Of a stretch of DNA of 64,000 nt, positions 17,525 to 28,356 are shown one piece after another (the first letter of the stretch is position 1; every line of letters starts with the position of its first letter). The stretch lies in contig FXLX01000001.1 in NCBI GenBank assembly GCA_900180385.1, forward strand, positions 1 through 64,000. Reading direction: 5' to 3'. Below the pieces are notes generated by a model that searched no databases, was not told where the DNA came from, and was given only the letters and a program-made list of their open reading frames with translations. Source of the stretch: an uncultured Candidatus Thioglobus sp. (GTDB lineage: Bacteria; Pseudomonadota; Gammaproteobacteria; PS1; Pseudothioglobaceae). The position numbers were made by a program, and so were the translations under genes.

Positions 17525-18298
17525 CTATTTATCATTTGATATAAATTTAGAAATATAGCTAACCACCTGGTCTTCTATTCCTAAGTACCCATGATAAGTT
17601 CTAGCTTGGCACAGATTATTGCTCATTGGCTCATCTCCACCATTAAACAGCTTAACTTCTATTCTGGATGAATTGTACACTTTACGCCTGATATCTTTGA
17701 CCACCCCAGGTTTGGTTGTCTTGCAAGCATCTTGACTATGATGGATAGCCAGCACTGGCACTATTATTTTATCCAACTCCAAGTCGGTAACACTAGTACC
17801 TTTATTATTAGTTTTAGATATGCTACTAGTTAAAACTAAGCCATCAATCTTATTATTCAAAAATACTGCCAAATAAGCGGCAGACTCAGTGCCACGACTT
17901 GTTCCAATTAGCCATATAGGTTTATTGTTTAAGATTTTAATATAATCAATTACAGCTTCAACATCTTGTAAATGGTTTTGAGTATTTCTAAAGCCTTTAA
18001 GTATTCCAAACTTACCCTATTTATCTGACGGGGCATCTATTAATATTGTTATAAAATTATTATCAATAAATAACTGTCGACTACGAACAAGGAAATTTTT
18101 ATTATTTATGTATTTTCCACTATCGAGTTTTATCTTGCCTTTTCCGCCAGAAAACAGAATTAGATTGGCAATTGGGCTGTTGGGCTGCTCTACGAGAATT
18201 TGTTGAGTGACATTTGGACGAGTGCTAATAGTAAAAAGATCAACACTTGCTTGGGAGGCAGTCGAGGCTATGGCTAGCATTAAGAATATATATCTCAT
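17525..18298 (-). pseudogene. Alpha/beta hydrolase gene interrupted by one in-frame TAG
   Basis: The frame runs from ATG 18298 to the stop at 17525 (257 sense-length codons) and is broken only by TAG at 18017-18019, after residue 93. Before it are a signal peptide (MRYIFLMLAIASTASQAS) and LILFSGGKGK, an oxyanion-type motif. After it the same frame continues through LIGTSRGTES (nucleophile Ser), AIHHSQDACKT (probable Asp) and ARTYHGYLG (probable His). The translation across the stop reads APSDK-stop-GKFG. This is either a recent nonsense mutation, a sequencing error or suppressed readthrough. The product would be a secreted serine hydrolase of unknown substrate. Confidence 0.75.
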
Positions 18299-18488
18299 TA
18301 TAATATTCTAGCTTAATGCAATGTATTGCTGACTTTATATTGTCGCTCTAAAAAATAAAGTTATTAATAAGAAATGCAAAGGTGAGAATTTTTATTTCTA
18401 TTGAGGCTTAAGAAGATTTCCAAGCTGGAAGCTTACAATTAGTAAGTGACTAATTGGAAATTTTTGATAACGAAAATAGGGGTGAAAA

Positions 18489-18743
18489 TTAACCCTGTGG
18501 ATCGAAGAAGCCGTCCATGTGTAATTCGGTAAAATCACTAAACCCGCCAATATGCTTGCCATCAATAGTAAGCTGTGGCACCATGCGTGCGCCATTTGTG
18601 ACTTTTGAAAATTCAGCCATTACGGCTCGATCCTCATCAATCATCTTTTGCTCAAAAGGCAAGTTCCACTTATCTAGCAATTCTTTGGTTTTAACGCAAA
18701 TCGGGCAAGTGTGGGTTGAGTAAACAACGATTTTCATCATCAT
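18489..18743 (-). CDS. grx: Glutaredoxin
   Basis: 84 residues. The dithiol active site CPIC is in [16 protein letters not shown], and the glutathione-binding segments [18 protein letters not shown] follow, so this is a monothiol-sized class I glutaredoxin (GrxC-like). It reduces disulfides using glutathione in the cytoplasm. The ATG at 18743 shares ATGA with the leuB stop, so the two are translationally coupled; two further in-frame ATGs follow at once. Confidence 0.9.
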   Translation of the reverse strand: MMMKIVVYSTHTCPICVKTKELLDKWNLPFEQKMIDEDRAVMAEFSKVTNGARMVPQLTIDGKHIGGFSDFTELHMDGFFDPQG

Positions 18744-19813
18744 CTTTTAAGTGCTTCGACGACTAAGTCGCCAATTTTATTGGTACCAACCACTGTATCA
18801 CCTTCGGCAGCAATATCTTGTGTGCGGTAACCTTGATCAAGCACCGTATTAACTGCCATGTCAATTTTGTCAGCAAGCTCAATTTGATCAAGTGAATAAC
18901 GTAGCATCATTGAAACTGACAAAATTGTTGCCAGTGGATTGGCAATGTCTTGGCCGGCAATATCAGGTGCAGAGCCATGGATTGGTTCATACATGCCAAA
19001 GCCTTCTTTATTTAAAGAAGCAGAAGGCAACATACCGATTGAGCCGGTTAACATTGCTGCACAATCTGACAGCACATCGCCAAACAGATTTGAGGTTACC
19101 ATGACATCAAATTGCTTTGGTGCTTTAACCAATTGCATGGCTGCGTTATCCACATACATATGAGAAAGCTCAACATCTGGATATTCTTTGGCCACCTCGA
19201 TCATCACTTCACGCCATAATTCACACACTTCTAACACATTGGCTTTATCGACAGAACAAACGCGACCGCCGCGTTTTTGTGCAATTTTGAAAGCTGAGTG
19301 ACCAATACGGCGAATTTCAGATTCAGAATAGGTTGCACTATTAAAACCAAAACGCTCGCCATCACGCATTTCAATGCCACGTGGCTGACCAAAATAAATA
19401 CCTGATACCAGCTCACGAACAATCATTAAATCTAGACCGGAAACAACTTCTTCTTTAAGTGTGGAAGCGCTTGCAAGCTGTGGATATAAAATCGCAGGAC
19501 GCAGGTTTGAGAATAAATCCATTTCTGCACGCAAACCCAAAAGGCCGCGCTCAGGGCGAAAATCACGCTCTAACGCTTCCCACTGATAACCACCAACAGC
19601 ACCTAACAAAATAGAATCACATTGTTTAGCTGCATCGAGTGTTGCTTGCGGTAATGGCGAGCCAGTTTCATCATAAGCAGTACCACCAATTAAACCATGG
19701 ACTAACTCCATGCCTAAGTTGTCATTTTGATTAAGATGATTAATCACCTTTAATGCTTGATCGACAATTTCCTGACCGATACCATCACCTGGCAATGCTA
19801 ATACTTTTGACAT
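18740..19813 (-). CDS. leuB: 3-isopropylmalate dehydrogenase
   Basis: 357 residues, typical length. The N-terminal [11 protein letters not shown], the substrate-loop arginines around residues 95-140, the metal-site region [16 protein letters not shown] near residue 245 and the NAD site [12 protein letters not shown] near residue 280 are intact. It oxidises and decarboxylates 3-isopropylmalate in leucine synthesis. Other leu genes are not adjacent; the downstream partner is glutaredoxin with an ATGA overlap. Confidence 0.96.
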   Translation of the reverse strand: MSKVLALPGDGIGQEIVDQALKVINHLNQNDNLGMELVHGLIGGTAYDETGSPLPQATLDAAKQCDSILLGAVGGYQWEALERDFRPERGLLGLRAEMDLFSNLRPAILYPQLASASTLKEEVVSGLDLMIVRELVSGIYFGQPRGIEMRDGERFGFNSATYSESEIRRIGHSAFKIAQKRGGRVCSVDKANVLEVCELWREVMIEVAKEYPDVELSHMYVDNAAMQLVKAPKQFDVMVTSNLFGDVLSDCAAMLTGSIGMLPSASLNKEGFGMYEPIHGSAPDIAGQDIANPLATILSVSMMLRYSLDQIELADKIDMAVNTVLDQGYRTQDIAAEGDTVVGTNKIGDLVVEALKR

Positions 19814-19909
19814 TTTCTTTCCTGTTTAAAAAATCTTAAAAGTCTATTTTACTAATATAGAGCTGCGAAAAATATTTTTTATTACAACAAGGTAAAAAAG
19901 ATAATCGCT

Positions 19910-20074
19910 TTAAATTTCAACCATATCAAACTGATCTTTGGTCACGCCACAATCAGGACAAACCCAATCTTCCGGCACATCATCCCATTTTATTCCTGGC
20001 GCAATATTTTCTTTTGGCGAGCCTTTTGCTTCATCATAAACCCAACCACAAACCAAACATTTATACGTTTTCAT
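19910..20074 (-). CDS. Rubredoxin
   Basis: 54 residues from ATG 20074 to TAA 19910. Two CxxC pairs, YKCLVCGWVYDE and WVCPDCGVTKDQF, bind a single iron in the rubredoxin fold, and the central PEDWVCPDCG is canonical. It is a one-electron carrier in the cytoplasm. The gene follows peroxiredoxin on the same strand but a terminator at 20099-20126 lies between them. Electron delivery to a peroxide-detoxifying enzyme is plausible and not shown. Confidence 0.92.
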   Translation of the reverse strand: MKTYKCLVCGWVYDEAKGSPKENIAPGIKWDDVPEDWVCPDCGVTKDQFDMVEI

Positions 20075-20098
20075 ATTTTTTCCTAATCTTTAAATCAT

Positions 20099-20126
20099 AA
20101 AAAAGGGAGTGTAATCACTCCCTTTT
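20099..20126 (-). terminator. Rho-independent terminator after peroxiredoxin
   Basis: Stem AAAAGGGAGTG/CACTCCCTTTT with a 4-base loop and a T-run on the minus strand, 20 bases after the peroxiredoxin stop. Confidence 0.88.
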
Positions 20127-20146
20127 CGCTACATCAAAACTGCTAT

Positions 20147-20746
20147 TTATAGATCGTCAGCATGCTTTGATAAGTAATCAGCTACACCTGCTGGTGTGTC
20201 CTTCATACCTTCGTCGCCTTTTTGCCAGCCAGCAGGGCAAACCTCACCATGCGTTGTGTGGAAATCAAGCGCATCAACCATGCGTAGCATTTCGTCAACA
20301 TCTCTACCAAGAGGTAAATCATTAACCACTTGATGACGAACTGTAAATTCTTCATCAATTAAAAATGATGCACGAAGCGCGATTCCTGCTGGATGCACAA
20401 TGCCGTAAGCTTCCATAATAGAATGATCTGTATCAGCCACTAATGGAAAATCGATTACACCCAAGCCGCCATCTTTAGGATCTGTATTACGCCACGCATT
20501 ATGTGTAAACTGCGAATCCACAGAAACACCTACGACTTCAACACCTTTATCGGCAAACTTTGCAATACGGTGATGATGCGCTAAAATTTCAGAAGGGCAA
20601 ACAAAGGTAAAATCTAATGGATAGAAGAACAACATGATCTTCTTGCCTTTAAGGCTAGACAGTTGAAAATCGTCAACGATACTACCGTTGGCAAGAACAG
20701 CAGCTGCTGTGAAATCTGGTGCTTGTTGTGTGACTAAAACGCTCAT
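20147..20746 (-). CDS. 2-Cys peroxiredoxin (AhpC/TSA family)
   Basis: 199 residues. The peroxidatic Cys is in FYPLDFTFVCPSEIL near residue 50 and the resolving Cys is in HGEVCPAGWQKG near residue 170, which marks the typical 2-Cys Prx1/AhpC subgroup. It reduces H2O2 and organic peroxides in the cytoplasm. The C-terminal tail (about 180-199) resembles that of overoxidation-sensitive enzymes, but this is only an impression. It has a strong terminator before the downstream rubredoxin. Confidence 0.93.
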   Translation of the reverse strand: MSVLVTQQAPDFTAAAVLANGSIVDDFQLSSLKGKKIMLFFYPLDFTFVCPSEILAHHHRIAKFADKGVEVVGVSVDSQFTHNAWRNTDPKDGGLGVIDFPLVADTDHSIMEAYGIVHPAGIALRASFLIDEEFTVRHQVVNDLPLGRDVDEMLRMVDALDFHTTHGEVCPAGWQKGDEGMKDTPAGVADYLSKHADDL

Positions 20747-20860
20747 ATTTTCTCCGAAAATTAATTAATAAACCCATGAATTATACAACAATTCCTGCCA
20801 TCAATACCTATAAAAAATAAGGGTTTGTATATCTGGACCTATTTAGATTAAAATAGCGCC

Positions 20861-22291
20861 ATGCTTAAAATTTACAACACGCTGAGTAAGCAAAAAGAAG
20901 TTTTTCATCCGATTGATCCTGACAAAGTTGGAATGTACGTTTGCGGTATGACGGTTTATGATTATTGTCATATGGGCCATGCACGTGTTTTAGTGATGTT
21001 TGATGTGATTACGCGCCATCTACGACGTAATTTTCCGAATGTAACTTATGTGCGCAATATTACCGATATTGATGATAAGATCATTGCTCGCGCTATTGAA
21101 AACAAAGAAGATATTTATAAATTAACCAATCGCTTTATTGACGCTATGCATGAGGATGAGCGTGCACTAGGCATTCTAGAGCCTGATATTGAACCGCGTG
21201 CAACAGATGCGATGGATCAAATGTTTTATATGATCGAATCATTAATTGAAAAAGGCATTGCTTATCAGGCCAAAAATGGTGATGTCTATTACTCGGTACG
21301 AAAATTTGCTAACTACGGCAAGCTTAGTGGTAAAAATTTAGATGATTTGGAAGCAGGTGCGAGAATTGATGTCAATTCTGACAAAAAAGACCCACTTGAT
21401 TTTGTTCTTTGGAAAATGGCTAAAACCAACGAGCCAAGCTGGGAATCTCCTTGGGGGGATGGTCGACCAGGCTGGCATATTGAGTGCTCGGCCATGTCAA
21501 CACATCATCTTGGTAATCATTTTGATATTCACGGCGGCGGCATGGATTTGTCTTTTCCACATCATGAAAATGAGATTGCACAATCTGAAGGTGCGAATAA
21601 CTGCAGTTTTGTAAACACTTGGATGCATGTTGGCTTTGTGAATATTAATGATGAAAAAATGAGTAAATCGCTGAATAATTTTTTCACCATTCGCGGGGTG
21701 CTAGAAAATTATGATGGTGAAACACTGCGCTATTTCATCATGAGCTCACACTACCGCTCGCCGTTAAACTTCTCTGATGCTAATTTAAACATTGCCAAAA
21801 CTTCTCTAACTCGGCTTTACACTGCTATTCGCGGCTTGCATGCAAGTGATGCAGCGTCAGATGAAGTGGCACAACGCTTTGATTTTGAAGCTCGATTCAA
21901 TGAAGCGCTGGATGATGACTTTAACACGCCCATTGCTCTAAGTGTTTTATTTGAACTGGCTAAACTGATTAACTCTGAGCGCGATAAGGACATCGATCAA
22001 GCTAACGCATTGGCACAATTGCTGATTAAACTCGGTGGCTATATTGGCATTTTACAAATGGATGCAGATCAGTTTTTACAACAGGAAATTACACTTTCTG
22101 ATTCTATAGGCTTCACAGATAAAATTGTTACCACTATGTCTAATCCTGAAATTGACGAAAAAATCAAACAACGTGATAAAGCTAGAGCCAATAAAGATTT
22201 TGCCTTATCGGATCAAATCCGTGGTGAGCTGACCGATCTTGGTATTGTTTTAGAGGATGGCGCAAATGGCACAGGCTGGCGTAGAAAATAA
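20861..22291 (+). CDS. cysS: Cysteine--tRNA ligase
   Basis: 476 residues, slightly longer than E. coli (461). The zinc Cys lies in [10 protein letters not shown]; the HIGH-type motif is CHMGHARV; the zinc ligands continue in WHIECSAM; and KMSKSLNNF is the KMSKS loop. The C-terminal anticodon-binding end GTGWRRK is conserved. It charges tRNA-Cys. The 3' end overlaps the following HAD-family gene. Confidence 0.97.
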   Translation: MLKIYNTLSKQKEVFHPIDPDKVGMYVCGMTVYDYCHMGHARVLVMFDVITRHLRRNFPNVTYVRNITDIDDKIIARAIENKEDIYKLTNRFIDAMHEDERALGILEPDIEPRATDAMDQMFYMIESLIEKGIAYQAKNGDVYYSVRKFANYGKLSGKNLDDLEAGARIDVNSDKKDPLDFVLWKMAKTNEPSWESPWGDGRPGWHIECSAMSTHHLGNHFDIHGGGMDLSFPHHENEIAQSEGANNCSFVNTWMHVGFVNINDEKMSKSLNNFFTIRGVLENYDGETLRYFIMSSHYRSPLNFSDANLNIAKTSLTRLYTAIRGLHASDAASDEVAQRFDFEARFNEALDDDFNTPIALSVLFELAKLINSERDKDIDQANALAQLLIKLGGYIGILQMDADQFLQQEITLSDSIGFTDKIVTTMSNPEIDEKIKQRDKARANKDFALSDQIRGELTDLGIVLEDGANGTGWRRK

Positions 22292-22943
22292 TATCAACTG
22301 GGCGTCAATTGACACCATTCTGCTTGATATGGATGGCACCCTGCTAGATCTTAATTTTGATTTGCACTTTTGGTTAGAGTACCTGCCTTTGGTGTACGCC
22401 AATAAACACAACCTAACCCATCAACAGTCCAAGGATAAAATTCGCCCAATGCTGGAGAAAGAGCAGGGAAATCTGCATTGGTACTGCCTAGATTATTGGC
22501 AAAATATATTTAAATTAGACATCGCCAAACTGAAAGAAGATGTCTCGCATTTGATTAAAATTCATCCTTTTGTACTTGATTTTTTAGCTCAAGCCAAGCA
22601 GCACAATAAACGTATTTATTTAGTCACCAATGCACATCGAAAAACTGTGCAATTAAAAATGCGAGTGACTAATCTGGAAAGCTATTTTGATGAGATTATT
22701 ACTTCTCATGACTATAACGTTGCAAAGGAAGATCAGGGGTTTTGGCAACAATTAGAAAAGGCAATTCATTTAGATAAATCCAAAAGTATTTTTTTTGATG
22801 ATTCTATTAGCGTGCTTAATTCTGCTAAAGAATTTGGCATAGGCACGGTTGTTGCTATTAGCAAGCCAAGCTCTCAAATTGAAGAGAAACTTGTTAAAGG
22901 GTTTATCAATATCAAAAATTTTGAAAAAATACTTGCAAAATAA
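22266..22943 (+). CDS. yrfG: HAD-superfamily GMP/IMP nucleotidase (YrfG-like)
   Basis: 225 residues from ATG 22266, preceded by GAGG at a 9-base spacing; an ATG at 22257 is also in frame. HAD motif I is [14 protein letters not shown], motif II is YLVTNAHRK near residue 115, and motif IV is [12 protein letters not shown] near residue 175. The extended [12 protein letters not shown] start and TNAHRKTV segment match YrfG purine nucleotidases. The start lies within cysS, so the two genes are coupled. Confidence 0.8.
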   Translation: MAQAGVENNINWASIDTILLDMDGTLLDLNFDLHFWLEYLPLVYANKHNLTHQQSKDKIRPMLEKEQGNLHWYCLDYWQNIFKLDIAKLKEDVSHLIKIHPFVLDFLAQAKQHNKRIYLVTNAHRKTVQLKMRVTNLESYFDEIITSHDYNVAKEDQGFWQQLEKAIHLDKSKSIFFDDSISVLNSAKEFGIGTVVAISKPSSQIEEKLVKGFINIKNFEKILAK

Positions 22944-22960
22944 AAGTAATAACTTATAAT
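22933..22960 (+). promoter_or_regulatory. Promoter upstream of the hairpin and NYN gene
   Basis: TTGCAA (22933-22938), 16-bp spacer, TATAAT (22955-22960), overlapping the yrfG stop codon. Predicted start is near 22967, just before the hairpin. Confidence 0.5.
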
Positions 22961-22972
22961 AAAAGAATACAT

Positions 22973-23034
22973 AGCCCAAAGCAGTACGCAAAACCATTAA
23001 ATAGGTGTTTTGCCAAACCTTTGGGCTTTTTTTT
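22973..23034 (+). terminator. Two-tier hairpin terminator/attenuator before the NYN gene
   Basis: Outer stem AGCCCAAAG (22973-22981)/CTTTGGGCT (23019-23027), inner stem GCAAAAC (22988-22994)/GTTTTGC (23007-23013), then seven T. With the promoter at 22933 it would make a small RNA of about 65 nt. It could be the end of the yrfG transcript, a small RNA, or an attenuator; the NYN gene starts only 19 bases beyond the T-run. Confidence 0.75.
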
Positions 23035-23052
23035 GCTAAAAAGGAAATGAGC

Positions 23053-23712
23053 ATGAGAAATGTTGCTATTTTAGTTGATGGTGGTTTTTATCTAAAACGC
23101 TGTAACAAACAGGACGATGTTAAATTACTTGTTAAAGATTTAATAGCGCACTGTGTAAAACACATTTACAATCAATCTAAAAGTCATGATAAATATATAA
23201 CCGAATCAGAAAGATTGTATCGGATATTTTTCTACGACTGCCCACCAATTACCAAAAAATTACAACATCCAATTACCAAAAAATCCATTGACATGTCTAA
23301 ATCAAGTACTGCAATATTTAGACATGCTTTGCATGACCAATTAAGAAAAACTAGGAATGTTGCTTTAAGACTGGGGTTTCTTGATGAAAAAAATGCTCGT
23401 TGGACACTAAAAAAACCAGAAAATGCTAAAAAACTAATTTCAGGAAAAATGACACACAACAATATTACTGAGGAAGATGTTATTTACCACGCCCAACAAA
23501 AATCGGTTGATATGAAAATCGGTTTAGATATTGCTTCTATGGCCTATAAAAAACAAGTCAATAAAATAATTTTAATTTCTGGTGATAGCGATTTCGTTCC
23601 TGCAGCAAAACTTGCAAGAAGAGAAGGTATTGAATTTATACTGGACTCTATGAATGCACCTATTAAACCCGATTTACAAGAACATATTGACGGCTTAAAC
23701 ACAACATTATAA
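23053..23712 (+). CDS. NYN-domain (LabA/DUF88-like) putative endoribonuclease
   Basis: 219 residues from ATG 23053 (AAGG Shine-Dalgarno at 8 bases); an ATG at 23047 is possible. The NYN/PIN-like acidic site is visible: NVAILVDGGFYL at the start, VDMKIGLDIASMA near residue 158 and ILISGDSDFVPAAKLARREG near residue 175. Such proteins are predicted metal-dependent ribonucleases; roles known in the family include RNA turnover and defence. The gene is preceded by a promoter and a strong hairpin with T-run, so its expression may need readthrough. No partner gene is adjacent. Confidence 0.8.
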   Translation: MRNVAILVDGGFYLKRCNKQDDVKLLVKDLIAHCVKHIYNQSKSHDKYITESERLYRIFFYDCPPITKKLQHPITKKSIDMSKSSTAIFRHALHDQLRKTRNVALRLGFLDEKNARWTLKKPENAKKLISGKMTHNNITEEDVIYHAQQKSVDMKIGLDIASMAYKKQVNKIILISGDSDFVPAAKLARREGIEFILDSMNAPIKPDLQEHIDGLNTTL

Positions 23713-23823
23713 AAATACTTAAAAGTTAGTATTACCTTAGATTATTGCAAACTATATTTATCCAAATATTAGCAATATTTGTTGACAAAAAACCGTAGTG
23801 AATGTTAACAAACAACACATAAA

Positions 23824-23850
23824 AAAATCCGCCTTTCAGCGGATTTTAAT
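23824..23850 (-). terminator. Rho-independent terminator after the SCP2 gene
   Basis: Stem AAAATCCGC/GCGGATTTT with a 6-base loop and a T-run on the minus strand. It may also end the convergent NYN transcript. A 14-bp palindrome AATCGTTAACGATT lies next to it at 23852-23865. Confidence 0.8.
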
Positions 23851-23874
23851 TAATCGTTAACGATTGATCAGCAC

Positions 23875-24279
23875 TTACTCACCGCCAATATCAGCCATTA
23901 GAGAAAAACTTTTAACAAATGGAGTTGCCATACTTGGGTTTTTGATCATAGTGCCGAAATCACCCTTTTCAAACTTTAGCTTACCCATGGTAACAGCCAT
24001 ACCCATAGATGCCATACCTAAAGGCTTGTCTAGCCATTTCATCCAATTCTTTTTGTCAGCACGCATGTCCCAATCAACACTTTCACCGTTGTAGTCACCT
24101 GCACTAACGCACTCGCCATTTTCAACTACAAAAATACCCGTTGGTGCGTCGTCACCTTTAAAGCCACAAGCAATCACCGATGAAAAGTTAATTTCTGCTA
24201 ATTTACCGCGAACCTCATCAGATGCATTCCATGCATCTTTAAGTTGATTCATCCACTCATTTGAAAATAATACTGCCAT
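23875..24279 (-). CDS. SCP2 sterol-transfer-domain protein
   Basis: 134 residues spanning one SCP-2-like domain: an N-terminal amphipathic helix (SNEWMNQLKDAWNAS), a beta sheet including GIFVVENGEC and DWDMRADKKNW, and the C-terminal KGDFGTMIKNPSMATPFVKSF. Such proteins bind lipids or acyl-CoA; the bacterial function is unknown. AGGAG precedes ATG 24279. The leader holds a 9-bp dyad ACAAAGTAA/TTACTTTGT at 24305-24334. Confidence 0.8.
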   Translation of the reverse strand: MAVLFSNEWMNQLKDAWNASDEVRGKLAEINFSSVIACGFKGDDAPTGIFVVENGECVSAGDYNGESVDWDMRADKKNWMKWLDKPLGMASMGMAVTMGKLKFEKGDFGTMIKNPSMATPFVKSFSLMADIGGE

Positions 24280-24464
24280 GTTAATCTCCTATTGATCGTA
24301 TTAAACAAAGTAATCCTTTTCAATCTTACTTTGTAAATTCTCCTCTCGTTTATTCATTTTTGAATGGCAATATTATGCCCATAAATAAGTATCAAAACTG
24401 CTTATTTTTTATCAAAAAATCATTGAATACAAACACTTGATTTAATATAAAAAATTTCCTAGCG

Positions 24465-24470
24465 TATAAT
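24465..24470 (+). promoter_or_regulatory. -10 box immediately upstream of the phosphoesterase ATG
   Basis: TATAAT ends nine bases before the start codon at 24479, so transcription would begin at or within two bases of the ATG. No Shine-Dalgarno sequence is visible, which fits a leaderless mRNA. Confidence 0.4.
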
Positions 24471-24478
24471 TTGACAAC

Positions 24479-24967
24479 ATGAATTTCCCCATCAAAATTG
24501 GCATCCTTTCTGACACTCATGGCTTTATCCATACACATATTATTGAGCTTATTGCCCAATGCGATATTGCCATTCATGCTGGGGATATTGTGGATGATAC
24601 AACTTTATTGGCGCTCAAGCCAAGACGCCGATTGATAGCCATTCAAGGCAATAATGATGCTCATTTAACGCACTTAAAAAAAGTAGAAAAAATTGACCTA
24701 CCAGGTGGTATTATTTATGCTGATCATGGACACATGCATGGGAACAAGACTCCTTCACATGATTCATTAAAAAATACATACCCTGATGCCAAAATGATTG
24801 TTTATGGACATACTCACAAACAAATTATCGAACAAGACTCCAGCCCTTGGTTTGTTAATCCAGGTGCTGCAGGAGAGACTCGCAACCACGGTGGCTCAAA
24901 ATGCCTAATACTCACCATTAAATCAGCCGATGATTGGCAGGTCATTCCTTATGTTTTTGACGGGTAA
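24479..24967 (+). CDS. YfcE/MJ0936-type metallophosphodiesterase
   Basis: 162 residues, single calcineurin-like domain. Metal motifs are all present: GILSDTHGF, HAGDIVDD, IQGNNDAH, ADHGHMHG and YGHTHK. The family hydrolyses phosphodiesters; physiological substrates are mostly unknown. Its start lies just after a -10 box. pfp follows 85 bases later on the same strand. Confidence 0.88.
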   Translation: MNFPIKIGILSDTHGFIHTHIIELIAQCDIAIHAGDIVDDTTLLALKPRRRLIAIQGNNDAHLTHLKKVEKIDLPGGIIYADHGHMHGNKTPSHDSLKNTYPDAKMIVYGHTHKQIIEQDSSPWFVNPGAAGETRNHGGSKCLILTIKSADDWQVIPYVFDG

Positions 24968-25052
24968 TAGTTGACAAAACTGTTAAAAAATCAAGTGCAT
25001 AGCAATCAGCAATGTATAATTAATGCTTTTTTACAAGTAAATAGGAACAACC

Positions 25053-26973
<1,921 letters not shown>

Positions 26974-27000
26974 GACTTTCGAAGTTCTAACTAAACTGAG

Positions 27001-27031
27001 GGCTTATGTCGTAATGGCATAAGCCTTTTTT
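27001..27031 (+). terminator. Rho-independent terminator after adk
   Basis: Stem GGCTTATG/CATAAGCC with a 9-base loop and a T-run. A separate dyad GTTAGGACTT/AAGTTCTAAC overlaps the adk stop at 26969-26991. Confidence 0.88.
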
Positions 27032-27057
27032 ATATTTATTTAAACCTAAAAATTATA

Positions 27058-28221
27058 ATGAAAATTGGACCAAGACAAATAAGCGTACCCTTTAGACCTA
27101 TTCCGTTAGATGTTCCGGAAGGCATGAAGCCGAATGAGTTTTTTAACTCTTCAGAAAACTTAGCCGACCTTGCACAAAACAACGGTTTGCTTATTAATGA
27201 TGAAGATTTACTTCTCTATCGTAAAGCACTAGGACACTCAAATTTGTTTGATTGTTCTGTTATTTACAACACATCAAAAAGTATTTTGAATCCGTTGGGT
27301 CGCCCAGTTAGACGCACGCAAGTACCAAATAGCGTTAAGAATACTTGGAATCGCATGAATCAAATTATCATTGCTTTCATGCTTGAGGAGTTTCCTGATG
27401 CTGATAAATATTTGGTTCTTGCTGGTGAAGCCTCATTAGATTCAACTTGGCCAATCACCTCTCCAGGTGTGCCAAGTATTCGCATGCTTCACAATCACTT
27501 TATTGTGTTCGACAAAAAGCAACTAGAAAATGCTGAATTATCAGATCCAAAAAATCCAAATCTAACTGATGGTGGCCAACATTCATTGTTTGCCAACTAT
27601 ATGGAAGAGGTTTATGCTGAATTTCAATCTAAGCTTGCTTTCGACATCCTTAAGCCGATTACTGATGAAGCATCAAGCTTATCATTAACTGGATATCCTC
27701 AAGGTCTGCCAAGTTGGGAAGTTACTGGCGGTATCGACAGTTTAAAAAATGTTAAATTTTGGGATGAATATGATCTAGTATTAAAAGGATTTTTAGATTT
27801 TTACCGCACCTTCTTTTCTCAAGTATCTTGTCGAAATTCTGAGGTACCTAAAGAGGCTTACTTCCCAGAGTTAATCGAAAACACGCTGCTATTTAATACC
27901 TGCTTTTTATCGGCTGCCAAAAAAGTGCGTGACAAATGTATTGATGATCCAAAATATTCTTCGTCAATTCGCTGGCAACCTGCCTTTAAACAGCTCATTT
28001 ATCGCAATGACCAAGGCAAACTAATTGTTACTATTTCACAAAATTCAATCGGCAACGCCATTACTGAATTATTAGGTGTCGTGGTTAAGCGCGTACCAGA
28101 TATAGATGCATATGAAGCTGCTGAACCAGCACTACTCGAGAAATTACTCAAGCTTCGGTCAAGGCTGGTTGAGGCCGACTTGGGTGAAGGCATTGAAACC
28201 AAATATTGGGAAAAAGATTAA
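27058..28221 (+). CDS. Conserved protein of unknown function between adk and hppA
   Basis: 387 residues, soluble, with no signal peptide or membrane segment. I do not recognise the family. Notable segments are LVLAGEASLDSTWPITSPGV, then RMLHNHFIVFDKK (an H-x-H pair flanked by hydrophobic strands, faintly like HIT-superfamily sites) near residues 145-152, and DGGQHSLFANYMEEVYAEF. Context with the PPi enzymes Pfp and HppA suggests a link to phosphate or nucleotide metabolism, but this is inference. ATG 27058 overlaps a TATAAT and lacks a Shine-Dalgarno sequence. A terminator-like hairpin follows. Confidence 0.75.
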   Translation: MKIGPRQISVPFRPIPLDVPEGMKPNEFFNSSENLADLAQNNGLLINDEDLLLYRKALGHSNLFDCSVIYNTSKSILNPLGRPVRRTQVPNSVKNTWNRMNQIIIAFMLEEFPDADKYLVLAGEASLDSTWPITSPGVPSIRMLHNHFIVFDKKQLENAELSDPKNPNLTDGGQHSLFANYMEEVYAEFQSKLAFDILKPITDEASSLSLTGYPQGLPSWEVTGGIDSLKNVKFWDEYDLVLKGFLDFYRTFFSQVSCRNSEVPKEAYFPELIENTLLFNTCFLSAAKKVRDKCIDDPKYSSSIRWQPAFKQLIYRNDQGKLIVTISQNSIGNAITELLGVVVKRVPDIDAYEAAEPALLEKLLKLRSRLVEADLGEGIETKYWEKD

Positions 28222-28251
28222 CCTTAATCAAGAAAGATTTTTATTTATTTA

Positions 28252-28276
28252 AATGGCTCGTTTATCGGGCTATTTT
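28252..28276 (+). terminator. Terminator after the 387-aa gene
   Basis: Short stem GCTCG/CGGGC (one G-T pair) with loop TTTAT, followed by eight T. Confidence 0.65.
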
Positions 28277-28356
28277 TTTTATTTAGATCAATGAGTTAGG
28301 TTACAATTCCTGTCGGGAGAAAATAAAAAAACTATAACTAAAAGGGGAAAGAAAGA

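Noticed and set aside
18017..18019. Reading the TAG as pyrrolysine or as programmed readthrough
   Set aside because: Pyrrolysine machinery is not expected in this group and no flanking readthrough signal is visible; a nonsense mutation or base error is simpler.
23005..23052. Longer NYN protein starting inside the hairpin
   Set aside because: The upstream codons lie within the terminator structure; ATG 23053 (or 23047) with an AAGG site is a better start.
22933..23712. Type III toxin-antitoxin system
   Set aside because: There are no tandem RNA repeats ahead of the hairpin and the NYN protein is not a ToxN/AbiQ fold, so only the resemblance in layout is noted.
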